A stretch of 56,408 nucleotides of DNA, taken from NCBI GenBank assembly GCA_038322995.1, contig JBBQGM010000019.1, positions 1 through 56,408 of the forward strand, given 5' to 3'. Of the stretch, positions 1-9,667 are shown piece by piece. Made by a program: the position numbers and the translations under genes. Source of the DNA: QHXQ01 sp038322995 (GTDB taxonomy: Bacteria > Acidobacteriota > Blastocatellia > Pyrinomonadales > Pyrinomonadaceae). Below the pieces are notes generated by a model. That model saw nothing but the letters and a program-made list of their open reading frames with translations. It ran no database searches and was not told where the DNA came from. Positions within the stretch are counted from its first letter, which is position 1. Each line of letters begins with the position of its first letter.

Positions 1-1
1 G

Positions 2-91
2 GGCAACTACCGCTTCTTCATTAACGTCGAGGCCCTGACCGGCATGGGCGGCAACGGGCGTGTGCCGATAAGCAGTCTCGACGAAAACTAA
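2..91 (+). CDS. C-terminal end of an unidentified protein (partial)
   Basis: An open frame enters from the left edge and ends at TAA 89-91, giving 29 residues that include NYRFFINVEAL and a tail SSLDEN. The residues look like a real protein end rather than noise, but too little is present to name a family. It lies 29 bases before the DUF4214 fragment on the same strand, and both contain a MGGNG tract, so the two could be parts of one decayed gene. That link is only a guess. Confidence 0.4.
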   Translation, partial: GNYRFFINVEALTGMGGNGRVPISSLDEN

Positions 92-120
92 CTTACACCG
101 AATCAAATTTGGGGCCGTGA

Positions 121-426
121 TTGTACTCAACTGACGCGCAACACTTCCTTAAGACGAAGGCCGTTCGCGCCGCCGCCCTCGACATGGGCACGGAGACGTG
201 GGCGCAGGTCTTACGCGACGTAGTGGAGAGCAACGTGGTCAAGGCGAAGATGTACAATGACGCCTTCGTGTTGATGGAGTACTTCGGCTATCTGCGCCGT
301 GACCCGGAGGCGATGGGCGGCAACGGTTGGCTCGCCTACTTGAACGCGCACCCGCGCGATTACCGCGCCATGGTCAACGGCTTCGGCAACTCCATCGAGT
401 ACCGCAAACGTTTCGCTCGGCCCTGA
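121..426 (+). pseudogene. DUF4214 C-terminal fragment, N-terminus missing
   Basis: The 101 residues match the end of the DUF4214 (phycobilisome-linker-like) domain of secreted acidobacterial proteins. AFVLMEYFGYLRRDPE is followed by a shortened linker and a terminal MVNGFGNSIEYRKRF. In the family this segment follows a much longer N-terminal part with a signal peptide and further DUF4214 repeats. Here an in-frame TGA lies at 118-120 and the only start is TTG 121 with no ribosome site, so I read it as a broken gene end. The usual FWL..LN loop before the last helix is also shortened. A genuine short gene is possible but less likely. Confidence 0.5.
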
Positions 427-430
427 AGAA

Positions 431-488
431 AATTGCGGATTGCGGATTGCAGGAACGACTGTCTTTCTAATCTGCATTCCGCATTCCC
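431..488. repeat. Heptad inverted repeat 1 (GCGGATT type)
   Basis: The left arm at 432-452 carries the seven-base unit GCGGATT repeated in phase. The right arm at 469-488 carries its complement (AATCTGC, ATTCCGC). The arms pair at about 14 of 16 positions around a short loop. It fills the gap between two convergent genes and ends two bases before the mogA/moaB stop codon. It is one of eight such elements in this window. Confidence 0.7.
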
Positions 489-489
489 A

Positions 490-993
490 TCACGCCTGCT
501 TGGCCGCTTCATGCGAGTGCCCAACGAGCAGCGCGACGGCGTGTCCGATGACCGGCCGGATGATGGCGAAGCACTCGCGCACGGCGTTGGGCGCGCCCGG
601 CAAGTTGATGATCAACGTCTCTGCCCGCATGCCGCAGACGCCACGCGAGAGCATCGCGGTCGGCGACTGCTGCAATGTCCCGGCGCGCATCGCTTCGGCT
701 AAGCCCGGCGCTTCGCGTTCGATCACCGCGCGCGTCGCTTCGGGCGTGTTGTCACGCGGGCTAAGCCCCGTGCCGCCCGTCGTCACGATCAGGTTCACGT
801 CCGGCCGTTCGGCATAGGTGCGCAGTTTCTCAGTCAACGGTGCAAGGTCGTCGGGCACGATCTCCGTCGCCACAAGCTCCGCGCCCAACTCTTGGAGCAA
901 TTCCACGAGCGCCGCGCCCGACGCATCCGCGCGCTCGCCCCGCGCGCACGCATCGCTCACCGTAAGCGCCACCGCCCGAATCTCAATCGCCAT
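490..993 (-). CDS. Molybdenum cofactor biosynthesis protein, MogA/MoaB family
   Basis: The 167-residue product belongs to the MoCF_biosynth family, which adenylates molybdopterin before molybdenum insertion in the cytoplasm. The signature TTGGTGLSPRDNTPEA lies near residue 75-90 and the conserved INLPGAPNAV segment near 130. The open frame extends 15 codons upstream, but the ATG at 991-993 starts the conserved MAIEIRAVALTVSD strand and is preferred. The gene sits 25 bases after the CoA-binding gene, in the direction of carB. Whether it is MogA (adenylyltransferase) or MoaB cannot be decided from sequence alone, so no symbol is given. Confidence 0.88.
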   Translation of the reverse strand: MAIEIRAVALTVSDACARGERADASGAALVELLQELGAELVATEIVPDDLAPLTEKLRTYAERPDVNLIVTTGGTGLSPRDNTPEATRAVIEREAPGLAEAMRAGTLQQSPTAMLSRGVCGMRAETLIINLPGAPNAVRECFAIIRPVIGHAVALLVGHSHEAAKQA

Positions 994-1018
994 TGAATCA
1001 ACACCGCCCCGTCCGGCC

Positions 1019-1429
1019 TTAGCGCAACAAACGCGCATGCTCTTTCAGCCAGCAACGATCCATCACGACGAGCAGCCCGGCCGCGTGCGCCCGTTGCGCC
1101 GCCTCTTGATCCAACACGCCTTCTTGCAACCAGACCGCTTTCGCGCCCAGCCGGATCGCCTCGTCCACGGCCGCGCCCGCTTCATTCGCTCGGCGGAAGA
1201 TGTCTACTAACTCTAGCGGCTCCGGCACATCCGCCAGCGCCGCATACGCCTGTTCGTCAAGCACGCGCGTCTCATTCGGGTTGACCGGAATCACGCGATA
1301 GCCCGCACGCTGCATATACCGCGCGACGCCGTTCGACGGCCGCATCGGGTTCGACGACAACCCGACCACCGCAATGGTTTTGCACTCGTCGAGAATCCGC
1401 TTAATCGTGTGCGAGGAGTTGATGTCCAT
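1019..1429 (-). CDS. CoA-binding domain protein (YccU-like)
   Basis: This 136-residue protein is a single CoA_binding_2 Rossmann domain. The glycine turn TIAVVGLSSNPMRPSNGVA is at residues 18-36, followed by GYRVIPVNPN and the GAKAVWLQEGV strand near 100. The family resembles the CoA-binding part of succinyl-CoA synthetase but has no catalytic domain, and its cellular role is not established. It is the second gene of the carB run. A 55-base gap holding heptad repeat 2 separates it from carB. The start ATG (1427-1429) is clear, with GAG-rich sequence upstream only weakly resembling a ribosome site. Confidence 0.88.
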   Translation of the reverse strand: MDINSSHTIKRILDECKTIAVVGLSSNPMRPSNGVARYMQRAGYRVIPVNPNETRVLDEQAYAALADVPEPLELVDIFRRANEAGAAVDEAIRLGAKAVWLQEGVLDQEAAQRAHAAGLLVVMDRCWLKEHARLLR

Positions 1430-1484
1430 GTGAAAGCTCCGTTGGAAGTTGAAAGTTCAAAGTTGCAGGTGCAAAGATCAAGAT

Positions 1485-4739
<3,255 letters not shown>

Positions 4740-4794
4740 TAACTCGAATACCTTATTATCATTAGAATACAATTATTGCTCAAATTAGATTTTC

Positions 4795-4816
4795 AAGGCA
4801 TTATACATAATGCCTT
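4795..4816. promoter_or_regulatory. Perfect palindrome over the carB -10 box; possible operator
   Basis: The arms aaggcattat and ataatgcctt are perfect complements around a two-base centre. On the minus strand the palindrome contains a consensus -10 hexamer TATAAT (complement of 4800-4805), placed about 60 bases before the carB start. No convincing -35 is seen. It lies between divergent carB and the AAA ATPase gene, so a bound protein could act on both. In the right-hand copy only half of the palindrome is kept. Confidence 0.5.
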
Positions 4817-4908
4817 TGGAGAACCGAATGCTTGCTCCGCGTAAACATTTCGAAGGGTGATTGAGCCATTTGATGCTGCGGATGACGACAGGTGCGGAGA
4901 ACTAACAA

Positions 4909-6063
4909 ATGTTCATCAGCAAATTACGCATTGAGAATTGGAAAAACTTTTCAAAGGGCGAGGCTGAGCTTGACCGTAGGTTATTTTTGATTGGCCCGAA
5001 TGCATCCGGCAAGTCGAATTTTCTCGACATCTTCAGGTTTTTACGCGATTTATGTGTTTCTAAGGGCGGCGGCTTGCGCCAAGCTGTTGAAGAACGCGGG
5101 GGCGTTTTAGCTCTCCGGTGCTTGGCGGCGCGTAGATACTCGGACATCTTACTTGAGGTTGAAATACAGGAAAACGGTGGCAAAGATGGTGTATGGTTAT
5201 ACCGCTTAAAATTTAATCAGAATAATTTGAGGCAGCCTCTAATTAGCGAGGAACTGGTTGAGTACAATGGGTCGGTAGTTTTGAAGCGGCCCGATAACGC
5301 AGACATAACTGACAATTTGAGGCTTACGCAAACTGCTTTAGAACAAATCACCGCTAACGAAAAATTCCGTTCAATCGCTGAGTTTTTCGAAAGCGTCAGT
5401 TACCAGCATCTTTTACCTCAAGTTATCCGCGATCCTCAGGGCTTTTCTCCTCGACAGCTTGAGAACGATCCATTTGGCCGTGATCTCCTACAAAGAGTTG
5501 AGAACACCTCAGCAATTATTAGAGATTCGCGGTTAAGAAAGATTCAGACTGTATTGCAGGTGGCAGCACCTCAACTTACTGAGCTTAAAGTAGACCGAGA
5601 CAAATTCGGTGTGCCTCACTTAGTTGGCTTATTTCAACATTGGCGACCCGGAGCAGGTTATCAGCGGGAGGCACAGTTTTCAGATGGAACCTTGCGGCTT
5701 TTCGGCCTGCTCTGGTCATTATTCGAAGGGATTGGGCCATTGCTGATGGAAGAACCCGAGTTATCACTGCACTCTGAAGTGATACGGCATCTACCGCAAA
5801 TGATAGAGCGCATTAACCGGGAACGAAGGATTAAGCGGCAAATTATTATTAGCACTCACTCCAGCGAAATGCTTTCAGACAAAGGCATTAGTGGGCATGA
5901 AGTTCTACGATTAGAGCCTAGTCCTGAGGGAACACTGCTTAAATCATCATTAGATAATCAGGAGGAGCTTGAACAATTAAAAAACGGGTTGACGATTGCG
6001 GATGTCGTGTTGCCTAAGTCCGCCCCACTCAATGTCCACCAATTAGAACTCTCCTTTCCCTAA
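4909..6063 (+). CDS. AAA family ATPase (AAA_15/AAA_21, OLD-like)
   Basis: The 384-residue protein has a split ABC-type ATPase core. Walker A GPNASGKS is at 29-36, a signature-like FSDGTLRLFGLL near 257-268, Walker B LLMEEPE at 278-284 with the acidic pair, and a switch histidine in ISTHSSE at 314-320. This is the layout of the SMC/RecF-like AAA_15/AAA_21 proteins found in OLD, Gabija-like and PARIS-like defence systems. The stop overlaps the start of the next gene by one base, implying translational coupling and joint function. GGAG lies nine bases before the ATG. Base composition is unlike the neighbours, which suggests transfer. An antiphage role is inferred from architecture only. Confidence 0.88.
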   Translation: MFISKLRIENWKNFSKGEAELDRRLFLIGPNASGKSNFLDIFRFLRDLCVSKGGGLRQAVEERGGVLALRCLAARRYSDILLEVEIQENGGKDGVWLYRLKFNQNNLRQPLISEELVEYNGSVVLKRPDNADITDNLRLTQTALEQITANEKFRSIAEFFESVSYQHLLPQVIRDPQGFSPRQLENDPFGRDLLQRVENTSAIIRDSRLRKIQTVLQVAAPQLTELKVDRDKFGVPHLVGLFQHWRPGAGYQREAQFSDGTLRLFGLLWSLFEGIGPLLMEEPELSLHSEVIRHLPQMIERINRERRIKRQIIISTHSSEMLSDKGISGHEVLRLEPSPEGTLLKSSLDNQEELEQLKNGLTIADVVLPKSAPLNVHQLELSFP

Positions 6064-6650
6064 TGGCTATCGTTCATTCACTTGTCGAGGGCGATCTGGA
6101 TGAAGCCGTTGCTATTAGAATCATCCAAGATGCCGGCCATACCCATGGTGTATGCTACGGGAAGGCAGGGTTTGGCTACATACAGAAGAAGATTCAAGGG
6201 TTTAATCAAGCTGTTCACACTATCCCTTATTTAGCTTTAGTTGACTTCATGGATACGAAGTTGACTTGTCCGGCTGAGGTCATTATTCAATGGCTACCAC
6301 ATCGCCGGCCTAACATGTTATTTCGTGTGGTAGTACAGGAATTGGAAAGCTGGCTTTTAGCGGATCGAACCAATCTGGCAAAGTTCCTACACATAAGCAC
6401 CAATTTATTACCTCAAGCGCCTGAGCAGATACCCGATCCTAAACTTGCGCTAATAAATCTGGCTAGGCGGTCACGCAACGCGCGTATAAAGTCAGACTTA
6501 ATTCCAGTTGCCAAATCAACTGCTCAAGTAGGCAGGCTATACACCTCTGAGATGAAAAAATTCATTAACGATATTTGGGATGTTCAAGCAGCGAGAGAAA
6601 CTGCTCCTAGTTTGGATAAATGTCTACTGAGATTAGAAGCGTTGAAGTAA
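6063..6650 (+). CDS. DUF4276-like protein, probable TOPRIM-type partner of the ATPase
   Basis: This 195-residue protein starts HSLVEGDLDEA, with an acidic residue at E9, and has ALVDFMDTK with D61 and D64. It also has the family-typical CPAEVI and FRVVVQELESWLLADR segments. DUF4276 proteins usually sit beside AAA_15/21 ATPases and are thought to carry a TOPRIM-like metal-binding fold. The spaced acidic residues fit that, although here they are D-x-x-D rather than D-x-D. It overlaps the ATPase stop by one base and is the last gene of the insert. A nuclease effector is a reasonable guess, but RNA or DNA cleavage cannot be read from the sequence. Confidence 0.75.
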   Translation: MAIVHSLVEGDLDEAVAIRIIQDAGHTHGVCYGKAGFGYIQKKIQGFNQAVHTIPYLALVDFMDTKLTCPAEVIIQWLPHRRPNMLFRVVVQELESWLLADRTNLAKFLHISTNLLPQAPEQIPDPKLALINLARRSRNARIKSDLIPVAKSTAQVGRLYTSEMKKFINDIWDVQAARETAPSLDKCLLRLEALK

Positions 6651-6669
6651 TTCTCAAACATCTCTCAGC

Positions 6670-6762
6670 TTATACCTTATAGTCGAACTCGCAACCCTGC
6701 CCGATGACGATGGGGCCCGAGCCGATGATCAGTAGCTTGTGTAGGTCGGTGCGTTTGGGCAT
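6670..6762 (-). pseudogene. Truncated second copy of the carB start
   Basis: Reading leftward from ATG 6760-6762, the frame repeats CarB residues 1-28 exactly (MPKRTDLHKLLIIGSGP to FDY). It then diverges into Lys-Val and a TAA at 6670-6672. It is the second end of the duplication that brackets the AAA/DUF4276 insert. Because the sequence upstream of it is GC-rich like the chromosome, this may be the original carB start, now cut from the gene body. If it is still transcribed it would give a 30-residue peptide, with transcription running against the insert's genes. Confidence 0.85.
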
Positions 6763-6815
6763 CTAGGCGCGCTCAAGTCTCATCTGCTGATTTCATTTTG
6801 TCCGGCGGCGAGTCG

Positions 6816-6830
6816 AGGCATTATACATAA
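6816..6830 (-). promoter_or_regulatory. Probable original carB -10 region
   Basis: The 15 bases aggcattatacataa are identical to 4796-4810. They put TATAAT on the minus strand (complement of 6820-6825), 57 bases ahead of the truncated carB start. The -35 region is weak. Conservation of this block while the leader between it and the gene differs argues that it is a functional promoter element. Confidence 0.5.
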
Positions 6831-6963
6831 CCGTCCGGCGGGGCACGAACCGACTAATCACAACTTCAGCGGAGCAGTATATGAAGTTGCCGACTTTGAC
6901 ACAGCCAGCGCACTCGACAGTAGTCTGAAGCTTTTAGTGGAAAAGTATCTGGGAGAGATGAAA
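6831..6963. other. Intergenic stretch with a possible gene fragment
   Basis: No complete gene is visible. A plus-strand frame around 6862-6963 reads GAVYEVADFDTASALDSSLK and onward to LVEKYLGEMK, which looks protein-like. It lacks a start signal and runs into the terminator hairpin. It may be a gene remnant or chance. Confidence 0.25.
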
Positions 6964-6993
6964 CGCCGCGCACGCTCAATGGCGTGCGCGGCG
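6964..6993 (-). terminator. Terminator hairpin after the LSM-like gene
   Basis: The twelve-base arms 6964-6975 (cgccgcgcacgc) and 6982-6993 are perfect complements around a six-base loop. On the minus strand the stem is followed by TTTCATCTC, a short T-rich tail. It lies 39 bases past the stop of the 7032-7454 gene. Confidence 0.65.
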
Positions 6994-7031
6994 TGCAGGG
7001 TACTCAGCATACTTGTTTGTTGCCCATCACG

Positions 7032-7454
7032 TCAGCAAGGGAAACGGGTTTGGGCACCTCCGTCGCACAATGCAGGCTTCACGATGATCCCGACGATCAC
7101 CGCCGCTGTCACGGCCGCACCGATAATAACCCACGAGCGGGTGGAAAGGCCGCCGCCGGGTTTCTTCACCTGCATCACGTCGGCGTAAGCCAATGTTTGC
7201 GTCGCGCCGGTCTTGGCGTCCGTGACAGTGAAGGAGTCTGCGCTTGTCGCACTGACATAGCCTTTCACCTTGGTGTTGTCCCGCAGTTTGACCTCGACCC
7301 GTGCGGCCCGACCCATACCTAACTTTTGCACCCGAACCTGCACCTGTCCGGCGCGCTGCGCCTCCATCCCTGTCTGCGCACTCACCAACTGAAAGCTGAA
7401 GGCCGTGAACAGAAGTAAGCCTGAAAGCATTATTGCGAATGTTCTTTTAAGCAA
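7032..7454 (-). CDS. Small secreted or membrane-anchored protein with an LSM-like domain
   Basis: The 140-residue product has a signal sequence (residues 1-26, cleavage likely after FQLVSAQ). It has a beta-rich central part, with KVKGYVSATSADSFTVTDAK at about 62-81, that resembles the LSM-like or PRC-type barrel of small acidobacterial envelope proteins. A hydrophobic segment follows near 106-126. The start is TTG at 7452-7454: AAGGAG lies seven bases upstream, whereas the next ATG eight codons on has no ribosome site. Two cysteines near the end (CDGG and the final Cys) could form a disulfide. Function unknown. It ends at a clear hairpin terminator. Confidence 0.7.
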   Translation of the reverse strand: MLKRTFAIMLSGLLLFTAFSFQLVSAQTGMEAQRAGQVQVRVQKLGMGRAARVEVKLRDNTKVKGYVSATSADSFTVTDAKTGATQTLAYADVMQVKKPGGGLSTRSWVIIGAAVTAAVIVGIIVKPALCDGGAQTRFPC

Positions 7455-7702
7455 ACCGAATCTCCTTTTAATTAATTACTCACCGTCAGGATTTATGGTT
7501 AGCATTTGCCGTGCCGTGTGCGAGCTCGCTAAATATACCGCGCAACAGAGTTATACGCGCGGCGGCGGCCTGTTGCGCTTAATATCGAGCAGTCAGATTC
7601 TTTCTAACGGTAAGATTTTACTGCGCCCCGGCCGCACGATGTGGTTGCGGGCAGACGCGGGCGCTGATCGATACCACTGTTGCCCTGTTAAGCTGTACAC
7701 CT

Positions 7703-8500
7703 ATGAAACTAAATGTATGCGTTGCCGGTGCGACGGGTTGGGTGGGCCAGCCGCTTTGTCGCGCCATAGTTGCAGCAGACGATCTGTGTCTCGTCGGCGC
7801 GGTCGCACGCACGCAGCAAGGTGCGCGGATGCAAGCTGGCGACGACGGCACAAGGCTTGAACTAACCATCAGCAACGCGGTCGCAACGGCGCTCGCTGTG
7901 CCGACCGACGTGTTGGTTGATTACACAAAAGCCGACGTGGTGAAAGCCAACGTACTGACGGCCATCGGCAGCGGCGTCCATGTAGTTATCGGCGCGTCGG
8001 GTTTGACGGATGCCGACTTTGGCGAGATCGATCAAGCCGCGCGGGCGCACAAGGTTGGGGTTATCGCCGCCGGCAACTTCGCCATCACGGCCGTGTTGCT
8101 GCAACGTTTTGCCTGCGAAGCGGCGAAGTATCTAGCGCACTGGGAGATTATCGATTACGCCGCGGACGCGAAACAGGACGCGCCAAGCGGCACGGCGCGC
8201 GAGTTGGCTTACCGGCTCGCACAAGTCAGAGCGCCAGAGGCAACGCATCCGATTGCAGCCACCATTGGCCCGCCGGAGAGCAGAGGCGCGACACTAAACG
8301 GCTCACAGATTCACTCCCTCCGGCTGCCCAGTTACATCATCGGCGTAGAGGCGATCTTCGGCGCGAAGGATGAGCGGCTAACGCTCCGGCACGATGCCGG
8401 CAGCGGCGCAGAGCCTTACATCGGCGGCACGCTCCTGGCTATCCGTAAAGTGCGCGAGCATGTCGGGCTGGTCAGAGGGTTGGATAAGATTATGGCTTGA
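7703..8500 (+). CDS. dapB: 4-hydroxy-tetrahydrodipicolinate reductase
   Basis: DapB reduces HTPA with NAD(P)H in lysine and diaminopimelate synthesis. The 265-residue protein has the nucleotide-binding turn GATGWVGQ at 9-16, GASG at 97-100, and the substrate-binding DAPSGTA at 159-165 after Lys157. The family normally has a His-His pair four residues before this lysine (E-x-H-H-x-x-K). Here the equivalent positions are Ala153-Ala154 in IIDYAADAK. This marks a divergent DapB subfamily or altered chemistry. The gene stands alone, with the LSM-like gene divergent upstream and a strong palindrome after its stop. Confidence 0.88.
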   Translation: MKLNVCVAGATGWVGQPLCRAIVAADDLCLVGAVARTQQGARMQAGDDGTRLELTISNAVATALAVPTDVLVDYTKADVVKANVLTAIGSGVHVVIGASGLTDADFGEIDQAARAHKVGVIAAGNFAITAVLLQRFACEAAKYLAHWEIIDYAADAKQDAPSGTARELAYRLAQVRAPEATHPIAATIGPPESRGATLNGSQIHSLRLPSYIIGVEAIFGAKDERLTLRHDAGSGAEPYIGGTLLAIRKVREHVGLVRGLDKIMA

Positions 8501-8531
8501 TGGGCCGCCCAAGCGAGACGCGGAACTGATT

Positions 8532-8570
8532 GTAGCGGCTGGACTTCCTTGTAAGGAGTCCAGCCGCTAC
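8532..8570. terminator. Long palindrome between convergent genes (bidirectional terminator or dispersed repeat)
   Basis: The arms 8532-8545 (gtagcggctggact) and 8557-8570 are perfect complements. The stem extends further (tcctt / aagg) with one bulged base, leaving a two- or three-base loop. It lies between the dapB stop and the stop of the facing gene, so it would end both transcripts. Flanking T-runs are short. The near-perfect symmetry is also typical of dispersed palindromic repeats. Confidence 0.6.
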
Positions 8571-8578
8571 GTTTGTAC

Positions 8579-9406
8579 TTACTTGACCGAGACATCGTCC
8601 ACGCGGAAGGAGGTGGGCAATGTCACGTCGGTGGTGGCGCGGAACTGTACCCGCACCGTCTGGCCGGCGAAACTGCTGAGGCTGAACGCGCCCTTTTGCG
8701 TGTACACCCCGGCTATGCCGGCGTTCTGGTTGCTGTATGTCGCCAGCGTCGCTAGCAGCGTGCCCGACGTGTTGCGCACTTCGACGAAGAGCCGGTCAAA
8801 GACAGCCGCGCCCGCCGCCTCGTTCGTGGTGATATTCAACCAGAAGGTGAGGCTGGGCGTTGTGCCGGCCGGAATCGTGAGCTGCTGGAACAGCGTGCCC
8901 GCGTCGTTGTCTTCATTGGTCAGCGCAAGACCATTGAGGTCGGCGGCGGAGAGCGCCAACAGGCCGGCATGCTGCTTGAGGAAGTCGCGCGCGATCCGGT
9001 CGGGTGCGCCTGCCTGCGGCGCGGCGAGCGGCGCGCCGTCACTAAAGAGATTTTTCAGCGCGCCGGCTTCGTTGACCTGCGCGTGCAGGTTGCTGGCGGC
9101 CTCCGGGGCCAGGCCCGCGCGGAAGGCAGCAAGCGCCGCACCACGCGCTTGCTGCGCCGTCGCCTGCGCGGTGCTTTGCACGCCGGATTGCTTGCCGGCG
9201 GCCGGGCTAAGATCGTAATCCATAAACTCGCCGCGCCCCGCGAGGCGGATGTCGTAGTCGGGTAGCCCGGCTGGTTTGGCTGGAGTCTTGATTGTAAACG
9301 TGTCTTCCTGCCCGGTGGCGCGGGCTGCGCCGGATTTTGTTAGTGGTGTTAACGCGGTGACTACAAGGGCCAGGCCCAGTAGTCCGGTGAGTAAGCGTCT
9401 ACGCAT
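8579..9406 (-). CDS. Secreted protein: peptidase-type propeptide joined to a C-terminal adhesion/carbohydrate-binding-like domain
   Basis: The 275 residues start with a signal peptide (1-31). Residues ~35-170 resemble the FTP/propeptide region of fungalysin-like (M36) metallopeptidases (FMDYDLSPAAGKQSG, then DRIARDFLKQHAGLLALSA). From ~172 it changes to the C-terminal beta-sandwich common at the end of secreted peptidases (LFQQLTIPAGTTPSLTFWLN, ending FRVDDVSVK). The zinc site (HExxH) and the entire catalytic domain expected between them are missing, with no frameshift, so this looks like an in-frame internal deletion product. It cannot be an active peptidase. GGAGAG lies nine bases before the ATG. 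Confidence 0.65.
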   Translation of the reverse strand: MRRRLLTGLLGLALVVTALTPLTKSGAARATGQEDTFTIKTPAKPAGLPDYDIRLAGRGEFMDYDLSPAAGKQSGVQSTAQATAQQARGAALAAFRAGLAPEAASNLHAQVNEAGALKNLFSDGAPLAAPQAGAPDRIARDFLKQHAGLLALSAADLNGLALTNEDNDAGTLFQQLTIPAGTTPSLTFWLNITTNEAAGAAVFDRLFVEVRNTSGTLLATLATYSNQNAGIAGVYTQKGAFSLSSFAGQTVRVQFRATTDVTLPTSFRVDDVSVK

Positions 9407-9667
9407 AGTTGTCTCTCTCCACTAGGTTGGGTCATTCCGATTGAGGCGAAGGCAAGAGTCATTAGCTGACATTCGAGGAACAAGCGTTGTGTTAGTACAG
9501 CAGGTGGCGGACAAACTGTTGCTACCTGTAGCGAGCGGAGGGAGCGTAGCAGATGCAACGGGCGATTGTTAAGTCGGGGACAACACAGGCCGGCGGATTT
9601 ATTCCGCGCCGGGCATATACGACCGGCGGTAGATTCGTTCCTGCCGGGCCGCTGTCCCCTGCTTGCG

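Larger units (their letters stand above)
4740..6678. mobile_element. AT-rich genetic insert between two copies of the carB start
   Basis: The segment is bounded by direct copies of the first 84 bases of carB. It is visibly poorer in G and C than both flanks and carries two plus-strand genes opposite to carB. It has no transposase, integrase or recognisable terminal inverted repeats. A second short match (15 bases, 4796-4810 and 6816-6830) lies upstream of both carB copies at nearly the same distance (56 and 53 bases), while the sequence between differs completely. The insert therefore seems to have brought its own carB leader and start codon. The mechanism, site-specific insertion or recombination with a foreign carB end, is unknown. 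Confidence 0.75.

Noticed and set aside
6862..6963. Plus-strand fragment with protein-like sequence upstream of the truncated carB copy
   Set aside because: No start codon with a ribosome site, and the frame reads through a terminator; kept only as a note on the intergenic stretch.
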